Below are positions 22,797 to 35,732 of a stretch of DNA of 64,000 bases, in pieces (within the stretch, counting starts at the first letter, position 1; each line of letters begins with the position of its first letter). This stretch comes from Ditylenchus dipsaci. Taxonomy: Eukaryota > Nematoda > Chromadorea > Rhabditida > Anguinidae. Under the pieces are notes generated by a model that was given only the letters and a program-made list of their open reading frames with translations, made no database searches and was not told the origin of the DNA. The translations under genes were made by a program, and so were the position numbers. The stretch spans positions 62,001 through 126,000 of the forward strand of contig SADC01000052.1 of assembly GCA_004194705.1 (NCBI GenBank), given 5' to 3'.

Positions 22797-23559
22797 CTGG
22801 AAAAAAACAGAAAAGATTAACTTTTGTTTATTTTTGCCGCCATTTTTTTGGCTCAATATGCAATGTTTATTTACGAGCAATAGTACTACATTTAAATGAC
22901 AGCACTAAAGTGGTGTTCTCAGGCATAAGGTGACACCAAGGATGGCATTTCTACAGGAAACAGGACACTTTACTAGTTATAGTAATAGAGCTGGCAAGGT
23001 TTCTCAAGAAAGTTATTTAGCAAAAAAATTATATTTTTTAAACCACATATGTGAAAGCACGAAAAAATTGTGGTAATCCGAGTATTAGACCAAAGCTGTT
23101 TTGAAGACTGACAGTCTAATACAAAACTGTGTCACACTATATGATTCATAGGAGTATCAGAAGAGCTGTTCAAAACAATTAAAAACTCTGTTTAAAAGTT
23201 CTTAAATCTTGGATTGTACAGCTGCGGCACATATCAACCGCAGCACCGCACTTGAGTTTAAAGGACCATACTTGTTGATGACAACGAGAATTTGGCAAAT
23301 TCAAATGCACGCGGGACACTTTTTTTAACTCCAAAAACAGTTTAAAAAACTTGTCCAGTCATCATGTTTCAGCCGTAAGTTTTTTGAAATTTCGCCTTTC
23401 GCCCAGTTTTTTTAGAAAAAAGAGAGATGGAGAATTTGTTTGACATCTTATCTGTCACTTTTTATTTTATTTTCTTTATTTTGCTAGCCGGTCAAAGTTT
23501 TTTATCTTTCTAGATTTGCAACAAACTTACGACTCAAATACAAAGTACAAAGGTCAATT

Positions 23560-23980
23560 AGAGACAAATCTGATCCGAGACGGTCGATTCGAGACACTTT
23601 TTTCTAGCTTTTGGAACTTTTGATAAAAAAATGTAATTCTAAAGAATGTAATTTTTTTTTTAATTTTAATGGATAATTTAACTCTTATACCAAAATGTCT
23701 TCCTGAATCTGAATCCGTTGAGATCAATCTAAAAAAAATAGTTGGAATCGAGATATGACTGTTTTGGCTTGACCATTAAAAAAATTCCCACCACTTACCT
23801 ACTTTAAAAGATATCTCATTTACCTGTAACTTTTTTGATCTGATCTTAACGTATTCGGATTCAGCAAGACATTTACTGTTAAAGTGGTATTTTCTGTAAA
23901 AGATTTCTCTAAAAATATTGGAGATTTTTAAACAAAACTTCCAATAGCTGGAAAAAAATGTCTCGAATCAGATTTGTCTC
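23560..23980. mobile_element. Palindromic element, GAGACAAATCTGA ends
   Basis: GAGACAAATCTGATCCGAGAC at the left matches inverted GTCTCGAATCAGATTTGTCTC at the right. Inner AGCTTTTGGAACTTTT pairs with AACTTCCAATAGCT. The core TGAATCTGAATCCGTTGAGA and its inverse TCTTAACGTATTCGGATTCA also occur in the element at 50190-50570. Confidence 0.7.
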
Positions 23981-24072
23981 GAATCGTACGTTTACCAAAT
24001 AAATGAACCATAAAAGAAGAGATCACAATGTGGAACTGTGACAGTATGTTTTTTTCAATAAAATATATGGTA

Positions 24073-24142
24073 CGGTAGACTCTTGTCATAGTGGCACCAC
24101 TCGGTACCTGCCCTAAAGTGCCAATTTGACGAGAGTCTACTG
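24073..24142. mobile_element. 70-bp pogo-like MITE
   Basis: CGGTAGACTCTTGTCATAGT and the inverse of the right end, CAGTAGACTCTCGTCAAATT, are each followed by TGGCAC and flanked by TA. It is one of the shortest complete elements in the window. Confidence 0.75.
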
Positions 24143-24144
24143 TA

Positions 24145-25109
24145 TCTTGGGCTAGCCAGTATTGGGCTTAAGACAGAATTTCGATCTGTCTTTTTCAAGA
24201 AATATTTTTCCTTTTTCGGGAGCCCAAATCTTTTTTTCTGAAGTTTTAGTCAAAATCTTTTTTTGCTTCGAAATAGCTACAAGCATTAGACAAAATGACG
24301 TTTTTCTCCAAAAAGGTTAAAATGTTCGCTTTTGCCCAAATGCCCTTTTTTAAAAAAATTTTGAGATCGCAACTGTGGCTTAAGACTTCAGTGCTTGGCG
24401 ATAAGATTTAAAAAGAAGCCGAAATTGGATGAAACAACAAAATATATATACATAATATTTGAAATATTTTAAAACTAATTTATTGTAAACTTTGAATGAC
24501 TGGAACCGCTTCAAGCGTAGCTAAAACTGACCTTTTGATTCCTTAAATGTGCTAAAATCCCACCTTTTTAAAGCGTCGACGCCAGGTCATTCAAAAATAC
24601 CCAGCTCACTCACAACCCTGCTAGCCAGCCTAATTAGTGTTAGAATTCAGTTTTAGCTACTATAACCATTGAAAATAGATGTTGGTTAGCTGAATTTGAG
24701 GATGGTCCAGGGAGTAAGCACTTTAGTCTAACCAATTTTAGCATTACTGCTACCTAGCCAGTGAGTTAGTTTGGAAGTAAGCAAGGAAGAACTAGATACA
24801 GCCATCACTAGTCTCTACAAATTAGGCGCACTTTTATTGGCTCTTTCTAGTGAATTAGTTTTGGAAATGCTGGATTTGATTAAATTTCGGGCAAAAAAGT
24901 GTTTTTGGCAACAAACAAAAACAAATTTGGCTAAAATTGCACTTTGGAAAGAACGAAAAAAGTTTTATTTGGATAAAGGCACCTTTTAAGGCCACAGTAA
25001 TTCCTCTAATAACTCCACTCTTCAAAGTGACTATCACACCTGATTAGTATTTTTTAAATGTTATTTCGGAAACAAAAAAGGGTTGGCCTTTATTCTATTT
25101 CATCTCAAT
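24145..25109. other. No gene seen
   Basis: There is an open frame with a helical look at 24771-24989 (EVSKEELDTAITSLYKLG), but no acceptor, donor or homology supports it. The rest is AT-rich. Confidence 0.35.
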
Positions 25110-26075
25110 TTTTAACACTCGCCCTTCCAAGCTTAATAATTGCCGCTCTTAACTCGCAATTTAGCGGTGAACACAATGATGCAAGAAAATTTAGAAAACA
25201 GTTAGTATGATATGGTGAAAACCTCTTTCGAAAGTAAGCCGTTTTTGGCCACCCTCAACCACCAGAAATTTAGGGAAATTTAGGTAATACTCGTCGAAAT
25301 TTCCATTTCACCTAGGCATAAAATAACTTAAAATCGTGAGTGTAACCTGGGCTATCGATCGCGCACAAACTTGCAGCAGAGTGATGATAGTTTCACAGAG
25401 AATTTATGATTTTTCTCAAAGAGCCGTTTTCTGGATATCCTTGTTTTCGACACTAAATATCCATAACTCTGCATACAAATCAAATTTAGCTAAATGGTCA
25501 AAAAAATGAAAGAAAGAAACCTCGCAGTTATTTTGGTTATAAATACAGCAATAGTTTATCATAAAATTACTACAAAATATGCAAAATCATGTTGTAAGTT
25601 GTAAGGCAATTTTTCTATAGCTTTGTTTGCACTAGGCAAACCTCTGATTCCAACACCGGATTCGTGTTCAACGTGGTAGATTTGTATACAAAATTGCTCT
25701 TAAAATTACAAAGTCACTGTCAAATTTCTCATTCCGCTCAAGACAATAAAGAGTTGATTTTCAAATTCAAATGCTTATTGCCTTGAGCGGAATGTGAAAT
25801 TTGACAGTGACTTTTCAATTTTATGAGTTCGCAATCGATAGCCCAGATTGCAATCACGATTTTTAAGTTATTTTATGCCTAGGTGAAATGGAAATTTCGA
25901 CGAGTACCATCTAAATTTCCCGAAATTTCTGGTAGTTGAGGGTGGCTAAAGCGGCCTATTTTCGAAATAGGTTTTCTGATACTAACTTTTTTCTAATTTT
26001 TTTGCACCGTCGTGTTCACCCTTAGTTTCCGAGTTAAAAGCGGCAATTCCTACGCTTGGGAAAGCGAGTTTTAAG
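25110..26075. mobile_element. Large foldback element, arms about 250-400 bp
   Basis: The left arm (AACACTCGCCCTTCCAAGC ... TTAACTCG ... GGTGAACAC ... CACCTAGGCATAAAATAACT ... GGGCTATCGAT) is repeated inverted on the right, ending near 26075 after GCTTGGGAAAGCGAGTT. A second, more perfect hairpin lies at 25715-25812. No coding sequence is supported. Confidence 0.85.
25715..25812. mobile_element. Nested MITE, near-perfect hairpin
   Basis: AGTCACTGTCAAATTTCTCA / TTCCGCTCAAG on the left and CTTGAGCGGAATG / TGAAATTTGACAGTGACT on the right pair almost completely. The intervening loop is about 30 bases. Confidence 0.75.
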
Positions 26076-26154
26076 CCATTTTTTGAAAAAATTTAGCGAT
26101 TTTGATATTAATATTATTGATCCAACTTTTAATTCTGCACATGTTTTTTACACC

Positions 26155-26315
26155 GCAACACCGGGTTAAATGCCACAATGTATCACCTCTAATAGAACCC
26201 CAAGAGCCTTATTTTTCGGATGCCCGAAAATCTTGAAATTGTGAATAAAAAATGACCCTAAGTCTGAAATCCATGTTAAAAAACATGGGGCTCTATTAAG
26301 GGAAATACGGTATAT
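26155..26315. mobile_element. CCGTATTT-family MITE, imperfect copy
   Basis: The right end reads GGGGCTCTATTAAGGGAAATACGG followed by TA. The left part CACCTCTAATAGAACCCC is an imperfect inverse of it. Relatives are at 54889-55050 and 55755-56010. Confidence 0.55.
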
Positions 26316-29079
26316 ATTTCCCAAGGCTATTTTTTTACACCGCTCTGAGAAGCATGACTTTATCATAAAAAGTTAATAAGTGGCAAAAAAAAACTAACGA
26401 CAAGACCACAAAGATGGACACTTTCCTAAGACAAATATAAAACTGATCTGGCAGGCTTGTTTACTTTTCAAAACTTGTTGTTTGATTTGGGCATAACGTA
26501 AATGGCCCAGTTGATTATTTTAGTTGGAAAACATAATCTATTTGATAGACCTGACTGCTTTTACTCAGGCATAACAAACCTAGCCTTAGCCCACCGGAAA
26601 TGCGCTTACTAATCAAGTGGAAAATTTGCTTTTTCAATTCAACAAAAGCGGCATTTTGGAACAAAAAAATTTTGGACTGAGAAAGAAACTATAAAAAATA
26701 AAAATTTTAAATTAGATTGTTGTAGCCATAGTTGCAGGCAAAAAAATTTCGACACCGGCGCCCGGGGTTTTAAAAAATCGACGCCCTGTTTTTCGGAATT
26801 TTTTTTAGAAATTAATGTTTTTCTGTTTTTCTGATAAACACCATTTTATTTATATGTAATATCTTTGCTGTCCTATTTAACGAAAAATGTCATAAACACA
26901 ACTATTTGCCCAACTCGACACCTAATTTACATGCTCCTTTATTTGCCGTTAATGATGAAAAGTTCAGTTATTGAAGTGAAAACAACAAAGTAATTGTGTT
27001 AAAAGGGCACACTGCTTGTTTTTATAGCTGATTCTGCTACTAATGACATTTTCGGGATTGGATGAGATGTCGTTTTTGTGTTTAACTCTTAAAAATAGGG
27101 AAATAAAATCAGGATTAAATAGCTGGAAGCTCAGTAAATATTTTTTATTGGATAATTGCCATCATCTTAAACACACACAGCTCAAATATGCAAACTGGTA
27201 TAGTAGTTTTATTGGTGAAACGGAAATCAATTCGATTTTTTATGTGGAGTGGTCAAAAAAACCTTTTTGTCGCAATCAAGGTCGACTTTTTCAACTTTTT
27301 TTGTGATCTTCAATCATTTTCTTTGACTATTTTCGAAAGGATAGCTTAGACAAGAGGATAGCTTGGAGACTCAACTTTTTTTTGCATACAGTGGTTTTTT
27401 ACTGATATAAAAGGTCATAAAACAAACTAAACTTGAAGTTTAGTCGAATAGCGTAGCCAGAGGGAGGCGTGAGCGTACCACCCCCTCCCTGTCAGATTTT
27501 CCCTCCGTCAAATTTGAAAAACTGTGTAGGTAAGATGGCCTCAAAATTCGCTTACCGCCCCGTCCACCCTTTCTCACCCTCGTCAGAAATCTTGCCTAAG
27601 ATTTGCTCAACATCAAATCGACCCAAGCTTTTATTTTGGGTTTAACTTATAGGTTCAATATATCTGTTTTGTATGAAAAATGCTTGAGTTTTTAGCTATA
27701 TTTTTATGTGACACATAAAAACCAATTCTGAAAATATTATCTAATATTACGGAAGATATTAAATCAAGATTATTGAGAAGTGTGACTCGAAAATGATCAC
27801 CCCTTGATGGGGTTGAACTTGAGAGGTGCTGCAACCAAACTTTATAATATAGAGAAAATTATTGGCTTTAAAATAACTAAAAATGGCTACCTCATTTTTA
27901 AAATTATCAAATATCTTCATTAGTCCTTTTCAAATAATCCAACGATTGCCTTTTTTTTGAATTTATAAAAACGCAAAAATGGTTGTTTGAAGGCATCAAA
28001 ACAATAGCAAACAAATTGTTAGTAAAACATAACCTTTTAAATGTAGATATTAAATTGTGCTTTACAGAAAAGTGTCACATTTAAAAGGCCAAACTTTTAT
28101 ATACTTTTTTAAAAGCATTTCTAAGGGTTTAAAAAACTTAGGGAAAATTCCACGAATAGCTGTCCCACTTTTTCTAACAAAATAGGGCTAACAAAATTTT
28201 CGAAAATATCGTTTTATTTTTTTAGAAATTGTCCGGTTGTGCAAAATAGGTATTTTTAGAAAGAAAAGTTAATTTGGTGCCTTTTAACACACATTTCAAA
28301 AAGCTGCACCCAGAAACACACATGCCCTCTTCGGCGACAAAAAAAAGGTTCGCAAAAATTTTTCCCACCATGCCAAATCAAAACAATAAAAAGGGCAGTG
28401 AAAGAGGGTGTTAGCTGGTGGTTATCCCCCCCCCCTCTGCTTCTCTAAGCGTGCCCCCAGATGTCTAGCTATATACACACATATATCCCTTGCCGCACCC
28501 CTAGCTGCTAACTACCCCCCTGTCCTCCCTAGGGATGGTGGTGAACAGGCTGTGCTCCCAAACTTAGTATTCTTTGCTTTTTAAAATATCCTATTTGGTG
28601 CTATCTGGAAGAGGAATATCCAGAGCTTGAAATATATTATGGAATATATGACACACCAACATTTTTGAGTGCTTGTGGGTGTCTCAAATGTTTTCAGGGT
28701 GTTTGTAGCCACAAGACTGGGTTGGTACTGAAGATTTAAGAGCGGACCGAATAAAGGGAGGGGGTGAATAAATTGAACAGATATATAAACTTTTTAGTTA
28801 ATTTATAGGACTGTTGATGACAGTTGAAAGTTGAATTCACTGGACAGTGCTTTTTTCGACCAGGATCATACTCTTTTGAGCCTTTTATTGATTTTTCAAA
28901 CTTAACGCATAGTAATGAACAAAAAAAGTATTGCATCCCACCAATTCCAGCTCTTTCCCTCATTGGGTAATTTTTTTTTAAAGCCTAAGAGTGGTGCTCC
29001 GGAGTGGTGCTATATTTTTCCGTGCGTTCTAGTTCACAGCTACATACTTACATACGAATTTGTATAAATAGATTCTTAC
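26316..29079. other. No gene seen
   Basis: About 2.7 kb, mostly AT-rich. It includes a C11-type run near 28428 and a CT-rich stretch at 28420-28530. An open frame at 27043-27306 has no motif or splice support. Confidence 0.35.
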
Positions 29080-29451
29080 CTTAGATCCAGCCAAACTGGT
29101 GCTGCGAGTTTTGACTGCCGAGTTTGCTTCACAAACACTGTGTCTATTGTTGTTATTGGAGGATGTTTTGGAGCCATGCTTGTCCAGTCTATTCCACTCG
29201 ATTAGACTGCCCTCTTCTCTGTTCTCGTTGTCATCACCTTGCTGTTTATACTGCAATAAAGAGTTTTTTTCTCAAATTATCTCGAAAGCACAAAATGCTG
29301 CTTGTAGCCATTCACCTACTTTTGGATCATCAGTAACATCCTCGAACTTGTAGGTGGAGGAGGAATGGTATGGATTGGTGTTAGCACCATTATTAAACGG
29401 ATGCACTGTAGCTATTTGCGCCATATCTGCACTAACTTGTACTCCTGGCTC
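29080..29451 (-). CDS. Two exons of an unidentified protein
   Basis: The exon at 29320-29451 follows a TTTACAG acceptor and reads EPGVQVSADMAQIATVHPFN, then an Asn/Ser-rich part and STYKFEDVTDDPK, to an AAA/GTAGGT donor. The exon at 29080-29250 follows TTGCAG, continues in phase as YKQQGDDNENREEGSLIEWN, and ends TRSTSLAGSK at AAG/GTAAGA. Both are multiples of three and carry polar, low-complexity protein with a poly-Asn run. I do not recognise it. Being on the same strand upstream of the testin-like exons, it could be the N-terminal region of that gene, but nothing proves the link. Confidence 0.6.
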
Positions 29452-29583
29452 CTGTAAATTACTCAATAGAGAAATTTAGAAAAGTTTGTAGATCAATCAG
29501 CCGTCCATAGTATTCACAAATGTTAGTATTAATTAGAGTTGGTAAAATGGAAATCGAATCTCGCTCATTTTTACAGTTACTAC

Positions 29584-29822
29584 TAGAGATGGCATCCGGG
29601 ATTTAGGGATTTTACTTTCCAATGCACTTTTTACCGGCTTTTTAGCAAACATGGATGACTGATAATTTCAAAACCTACAGCTACTTTTTATTCCTCCATC
29701 TATCTATGGACATTTTATTTTTCGAATTTTATTAAAAAATTTGGGCCTGCGAACCTGAATCCCAAAATTGACCTGAACGAGATCCCGTTTTGTCAGATGC
29801 CATTTCTCGGATGCCATCTCTA
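29584..29822. mobile_element. hAT-type MITE with 8-bp target duplication
   Basis: The ends are TAGAGATGGCATCCG and its inverse CGGATGCCATCTCTA, flanked by identical GTTACTAC at 29576-29583 and 29823-29830. At 239 bp with no coding capacity it is a non-autonomous hAT. The terminus is close to that of the 2415-3856 element (TAGAGCTGTGA). Confidence 0.9.
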
Positions 29823-29830
29823 GTTACTAC

Positions 29831-32800
29831 CACAATCAATTGTTTTTTTTATTTTTTTACCAAAATAAAAAGTTAGGTCAAAATGGTCAAAAATCATTCG
29901 GTGGAATCTGATAGCTCCTTGGTAAGCTGAGATCTAATGCTACATCTAGGTGGAAAAAAATAAAATGCAGCGAAGAATCTAAAAAAATATGCCAGTACTA
30001 TATTATTTGGCAAAATTCAGCAATTTTCTGGTAAAATTCTGTCTTTGATGCCGAAAGTCAATTTGATCCAATTTTTTATGAGTATTTGAGACAAAAAAAT
30101 AATTTTTTCAAAGACTAGACAACAAAATAACGAGTTTAGAGTCAAAAGTAAACACAATTTTTAATTTGAAAAAACAAATTTTTGAGCAAACAATATTTTT
30201 TGGGGAGACCATTCGAGAAGTTGTGTGAGTAACCTTTTTGCTAAATTAGATGGATGTGTGTGTGTCTAACCAGCCAACCCACCCCTCTAGTTTGTAGATG
30301 ATTTTGGTTAGGTAAGAGATGAGTGATTGCGAGAGATGGCGGCAATCTATTGATTCAATGCCCAAAAGGACATTTTTTCGGAAATTCCGGTAGCTGGTTT
30401 TTGGCTGGACAAGAAAAGATAGAAACGACCATAATTTAAGTTTTTGCACAAGGAACTTTTTTGGACAGCGAAAAATAAATGACTATAAACAGATCTGGAG
30501 TCTGTGTTGGCTAGAATGAAAAATGAATGATACTTTGAAGAATATTTTCTAAATTTTTTAAATTTTTCAAGAGCATGTAGTCCCAGATCTCATAAGGCAA
30601 CCTCGCAAGCTTGTTTTTCACTCGTTCATCAAAGATTAGTCTCATTGGATAGCCATTAGATAGCATCTTTCAATCGAATTCTTCGGAAAAATACTTACAA
30701 ATACTTTAGATGAAAAAAGACCAAGGCATTATTTTAACTTTTTAAAATTTTGACAAAAGTTTTTGTGATTTTTAATATTTACTAGCCTTTTTTCGGGCCC
30801 GAGATCTTAAATAAATTTAATTAAAAGTCTTATTGGCTATCTTAAAAAACCAAACTCTATTGGGCGAGAAGAAAACAAGCTCGCGAGGTTTCTTCGTCAG
30901 CCTTCCCTTAATAAACTTGCTTTATTGAAAGAATTCTATCTATAATCTAAAGAATTCATTCTTTATATTTAGATAAATGAAGTGAAAAGGTTTTATAACT
31001 TGTTAAAAAGCTTATATCTATGCCTACACTTTCATGCAAAATAACAACAACAGCAATTTAGAACTGTGGATACAAGATACCGTTTAAAATTAAAACATTT
31101 CTCGGACATTCTGTAAATATGTAATTTCCACAAATTTAAATATACACTCTTTCTTATTCAATTCCACTTTAAAATTCTACCACTAATTGATCAATTGAAG
31201 AAGAGCAGGATATAAACGTACACACAAGCAAAGAAATATAAATTTAACCTGAACTATTATTACAGGAATAGGAGAAGAGCAAGGAAAAGAAGCAAAACAG
31301 TTTCCTTTTCAACCCCTGATCATCCATAACAAAGGGCTAGGGGCAACACACACACATTCTGGCCATTCAATCCAATTATAGGGTCTAATTTTCAGCGAAC
31401 ATATAGACCAACATAAAAAAGTAAAGAAATTTAATTAAAAATACATGGACACATATAAGACAGAAAAGAGAGACATGCACACAAAAAACAACTGCTGCTG
31501 CTGCTGCAATTACAGGCTGATCTGTTTTATTTAGTTGATAAAAAAAACTTTGTTTCGACACATTTGTAGTAAGAGTCAAAGACTTAAATTAAACTAATTA
31601 TTTATTTTAAAAATTAACCAAATGTAAAATAATTTTGACTAATTGATGATTTTGTTGTTAGATTCATTTAAAGTCTTCAAACTGTATTTTTAATGCACCA
31701 TTTTTTAAAAAATAGCTGATAACAACAATTCTTGATAGCAAGTCAAAGTTTTGAAAAAAAAAGCATTTCAAAATCAAAGCAAAAAATGTACCCAATTAAA
31801 AAAAATTACATGGGACTAAGCAATAAACGCACCCGATTCTAGGATAAGATCAACCCGACCGTGAGTTTTTAAAATCCCTGCCAGGCCGCACTGCCAAAGT
31901 TACGGCTCGTGCACATGCCTATAACTTTGAATAACCGACGCCTAAGCTTAAAAACCACAGAGAAAACTAAAAAAAAATAGGATAAGAACTCATCTTTGCA
32001 AATTAAGATTTTAGGCTAGAGATCTATCTTTTAGTTCGTTGATACATCCACTGGCAAACTCTTGTTCTAAGACTGAAAATCGCAAAGAGACACGGTGCGG
32101 GTTAGGAGCAGAGTGAAAATTCTAGTACAGGGCCACATTTTCTGTCAACAAAAATAGTTTTTAGCGTCAAAAAAAGTTTAATCCAAAATTTTAAAAATTT
32201 CGAGTATAAAGAATGTTATAGCCGGTTATCAATTAAAAAACAATATGATAGGTAGAACTATTGGTAATAATCAGGTAGTGTGTCTACTACACACGAAAGG
32301 CTTGCTTAGAATAGTAGCTAACGCAATGTAATCGATGTGACGGCTGGAGGGGGAGCATACACACACATATCCATTCTCCCCCCCCCTTAATTGGTCGCTC
32401 TTTTCCATCACTTCCTGCTATGGCTTGAGAAATGAAAACAAAAAAGAAAGAAAACAACAAGCCCATCTTTAAAAAAGATAGTCTCTTTTTAGAAAACCAT
32501 CTGCTTGTATTTGAAAAGGCTGGCACTACTAGGCGCTAATACATTCCTGTTTCAAATTTTGTAATGTTGAAGGATTGAAGTTGTCCACAGTAGGAATTAG
32601 AAGGAAAAAGTATATGCAACTAAATTTTTTGCTAAACATAATAAAGCAGCAATGTTACTTTGGAGCAGGTCAATCACACTCTTTATTTCGAGCATATTTT
32701 TTGACAAAATAAAAGTGAATTTCTAATTTCCTAATTTATTTAGTAATTATTTGAAATTCTTGTTTTTATTGTGTTTAGCAGAAAAAATAGTTCACTATAT

Positions 32801-33803
32801 GGTTAAGGATCACTTAAAAAGTTTATCGTTGCCCTTCAAAAAAATGCAAATTTTTTTTACGAAAGCACCTAAAACAGATGGTCTAGATCGAGTTGAAACT
32901 ACGAAAAATGAGACAGTATCAGTTCTCCATGTCAGATCCTAGTTTTGGCCAAAAGTGTTGTCCTGGGTCCCACTGAAAATTTTTATTATAAAACGTGCTT
33001 CGCGACGTAATTTTCCAAAAATTACTTGAACCCTATTTTTGTGAATTTGGAACAAATCAGCTTGATCCCACAGTCTTTTTGATAAAAAAAAATTTTTTTA
33101 ATACTGGTTGTGAGGCGTATTAAATTTCTCATTTAAAGCAGATAAAACTTCGTCCAAAATACAAAAGATGCCTTTTCCAAAGAAAAACTTGTGGAACAAT
33201 CTAATAAATTCAGCAAATACAGCGAAAAAAGTTGCAAAGTGAATAACCACTTGGAAACAGCATGATTGATGATAATGAAGAATCTGTGCAGGTCTCCAAA
33301 AAACCATACACACCAAAAAAGAGACAAATAGTCTGGTTGCCCAAACACTTTTGAGCCCACGTCAACCCAACTTGGAAACAAACAAAATATGTGTGTTTTC
33401 CTTAATTTGGATTATAGAGGAACAGCAGCAGCAGCAATGACCCAATTCACAAGCAACAGCAAAGTTTTGGTCATTGCAGCCCAAAAAACATTGATGATTT
33501 GCGGTCAATTGCTTTTGCGGATTTAATTGGATAGAACACACTTGAGTGAATGTGTTCTCATATAAAAAGGTTTGAAAATTTGAAAAAAGTTCAAAAGTTT
33601 GGTCGCCCTTGATGCTCATTTTTAGACTATTTTTTCAATAATTAAAAGATTAAGTTTCAAAGGTGTTGCTGAAAAGAACATTTAGTCGTGTTTATAAAAA
33701 AAGAGATTAGAGGAAGAGTAAAAAATTGACAGTCACATGATTCAGCCAGATAATTGCTCTCATTTTCTTAAACAAACTTTTGTTATAAAGAAGAAGTAAA
33801 ATA
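29831..33803. other. No gene seen
   Basis: About 4 kb of AT-rich sequence. There is a (CTG)5 run near 31492 and a C9 run near 32380 beside CACACA. No open frame here has splice sites and motifs that I would defend. Confidence 0.35.
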
Positions 33804-33922
33804 CAGTCGAACCTGGATACAACCAAACGCCGACACTGTTTTTTTAATTCAGCAAAGCTCACCCTCGGTATAACGGCACTTGGAGCTGCTCCACAGGAGT
33901 GCCGTTATATCCTGATCGACTG
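33804..33922. mobile_element. 119-bp pogo-like MITE
   Basis: The left end CAGTCGAACCTGGATACAAC and the inverse of the right, CAGTCGATCAGGATATAACG, are flanked by TA on both sides. An inner GGCACTTGGAGC / AGGAGTGCC pairing is visible. Confidence 0.8.
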
Positions 33923-34249
33923 TATTTTTTCATATTATTTTTTGTAGCTCTACATGATAGTTCCCTAAGCCTTATGAATGTAAAAGAAGCTACAAAATGA
34001 TGTGTGATTGGTGGATAGTCTGCAACGATGACTTTTTCATGTGTTTATTTTAAGGATCATTGGTTTTTATTGGGGAACAGCTATTACGTTTACAATATAT
34101 TTTCTACTACTATTCAAACAAATGACCCAGAACATCAGACAACTGTTTGTGTTTGTCTACTCCTACTTTTTCTCTTGAAACATCAAGTTTAGGGCAGAAA
34201 AAATGTTTGAAGCAAAAGTTTTTTTGATTCTTCAAAAATTATTTTGTTA

Positions 34250-34497
34250 CAGTCAAACCTCGATTTAGTGGCACCCCTTTTTTGAAAACAGGTGCCACTA
34301 CATCGAGGTTTTACTTTTTTAACCCAAATTTTGTTTTCTTTTCAAAAAACGATCGGTAAAATCGGAATCCTTACGATATTTGCGACCAGACTGTGCTAAC
34401 AGAATCGATAAAGTATTTCGAAAATTGGGTTAAAAAAAGTGTCGGACCCTAGGCGGGAACGAACTTTTGGGGGTGCCACTAAATCGAGGTTTGACTG
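34250..34497. mobile_element. 248-bp pogo-like MITE (TTTAGTGGCACC family)
   Basis: The ends are CAGTCAAACCTCGATTTAGT, then GGCACCCC, and the near-perfect inverse, with TA on both sides. The interior (AAATCGGAATCC, ACGATATTTG, GTCGGACCCTAGGCGGGAAC) is shared with the element at 11012-11330, although the inner halves of their ends differ. Confidence 0.88.
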
Positions 34498-34704
34498 TAT
34501 ATGAACTGCGCAGAAATACATAAGCACTTGAAAACTAAATTAGAACTAAAAGCCACAAACTTTCACTGCATACACAAAATTTAAGTTGGAATTTGTTGTG
34601 ATTTCCCTGTATTATTTGGTCTAAAATCTTTGAAAGCTTATTGCAAAAGGGGTATTTAGCACAGCCCTATCTTACAAAAAGAGGTTTTCTAGCCTTAATC
34701 CCTC

Positions 34705-34850
34705 CTGTAGTTATTTTAGGCTTGCGCTAGATCGCAGGGTAGGCAAGCGTATGCTAGGACAAACTCGAACGTGTTTCTACAAGCTACAAAAAGGTAAGAA
34801 AAAAATGTTTGAGTCCGGACTAACATACGCCTAAACGACAGAGAACCAAG
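34705..34850. repeat. AACATACGC-family repeat, inverted pair
   Basis: GGTAGGCAAGCGTATGCTAGG ... ACTCGAACGTGTTT and the inverse-like TGAGTCCGGACTAACATACGCC enclose the same middle as at 4245-4400. Confidence 0.5.
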
Positions 34851-35235
34851 GCGAAAAAAACTTGCGCTTTGTGGGTTAGGGCCACAAAAACATTCACAAC
34901 AGTGTAAAAGAATGTTTAAAAAAACTCTAAGGTTCAAATTCTTAAATTATTTTAGACAATTTTCATGTGATATTTTCTATCTAGAGTTTGCCTAGAAAAA
35001 TCAGATAAAATTTTAAATTTACACTGCTCAATCCTGCTATTGAAAACACGAAAATCTTAGATTTAGAAAATATTTCTATTCGAAAATCTTTCTTGGTGTA
35101 GTTATATCCTTGCCGAAATAGTATCACACTTAAAAATAGGATAGTGTCATTTTTATCGCCTTGCCCCAAAAGTGTATCTGGACCATTTTTTAGGCTTTCA
35201 TGGTCGTTATTCTGCTAGAGAACATGTTTCTATGT

Positions 35236-35550
35236 GGCGGACGGCATAGTGTGGCAGATTTCTAAAATTTGGACGGCGTCCCGTCCCGTCTTTTGAGATT
35301 TCCGCCGGCCGTCCGCCCGGCCGTCCAGTTTTCAAAAATTCCCCCGCCCGTCCTGCCAGCCGTCCGAAATTTCGCCGGCCGGCTACTTCGCAGCCCTTCG
35401 CTGTCGCTCTGGATCGCCCTCTGCCGGCCTTCCGGCGCCCGTCCTCCCGTTTTCATCTGCCTCCGTCTGTCCGACCGTCCACTTTTCCGACGCCGTCCAG
35501 GACGGGACGGGCCGGCGGACGGGCGCCTCATTATGACGGACGGACAATGT
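35236..35550. repeat. GC island of degenerate CCGTCC repeats
   Basis: About 300 bases made largely of CCGTCC, CGGCCGTCC and GCCGGCC words in an otherwise AT-rich region. GGACGGCGTCCCGTCCCGT at the left and an inverse-like GGACGGGACGGGCC at the right suggest an imperfect inverted repeat. Open frames on both strands (Arg/Pro/Ser/Gly) are a composition effect. It may be a MITE or decayed satellite. Confidence 0.55.
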
Positions 35551-35732
35551 TTTCTGGCTTAATAACAACCGGGGAAGCTCGGAAGAGTAGTCCAAATACA
35601 CTCTTGGGAAAATTTAGCATAAATAACTGCTGTCTACAAAAATAATACAGAAAATTACATGCTCAGGGTGATAACCGAACCTTAGAGCTCGTTGAAAAAT
35701 ATTAGTTTATCAACTTTAGCTACCTTTTTTAT

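Noticed and set aside
24771..24989. Plus-strand open frame with helical-looking sequence
   Set aside because: There is no acceptor or donor in phase, no domain that I recognise, and the last third is AT-rich noise.
35262..35562. Arg/Pro-rich open frames of 70-97 codons on both strands
   Set aside because: They lie in the GC island of CCGTCC repeats, where stop codons are rare by composition.
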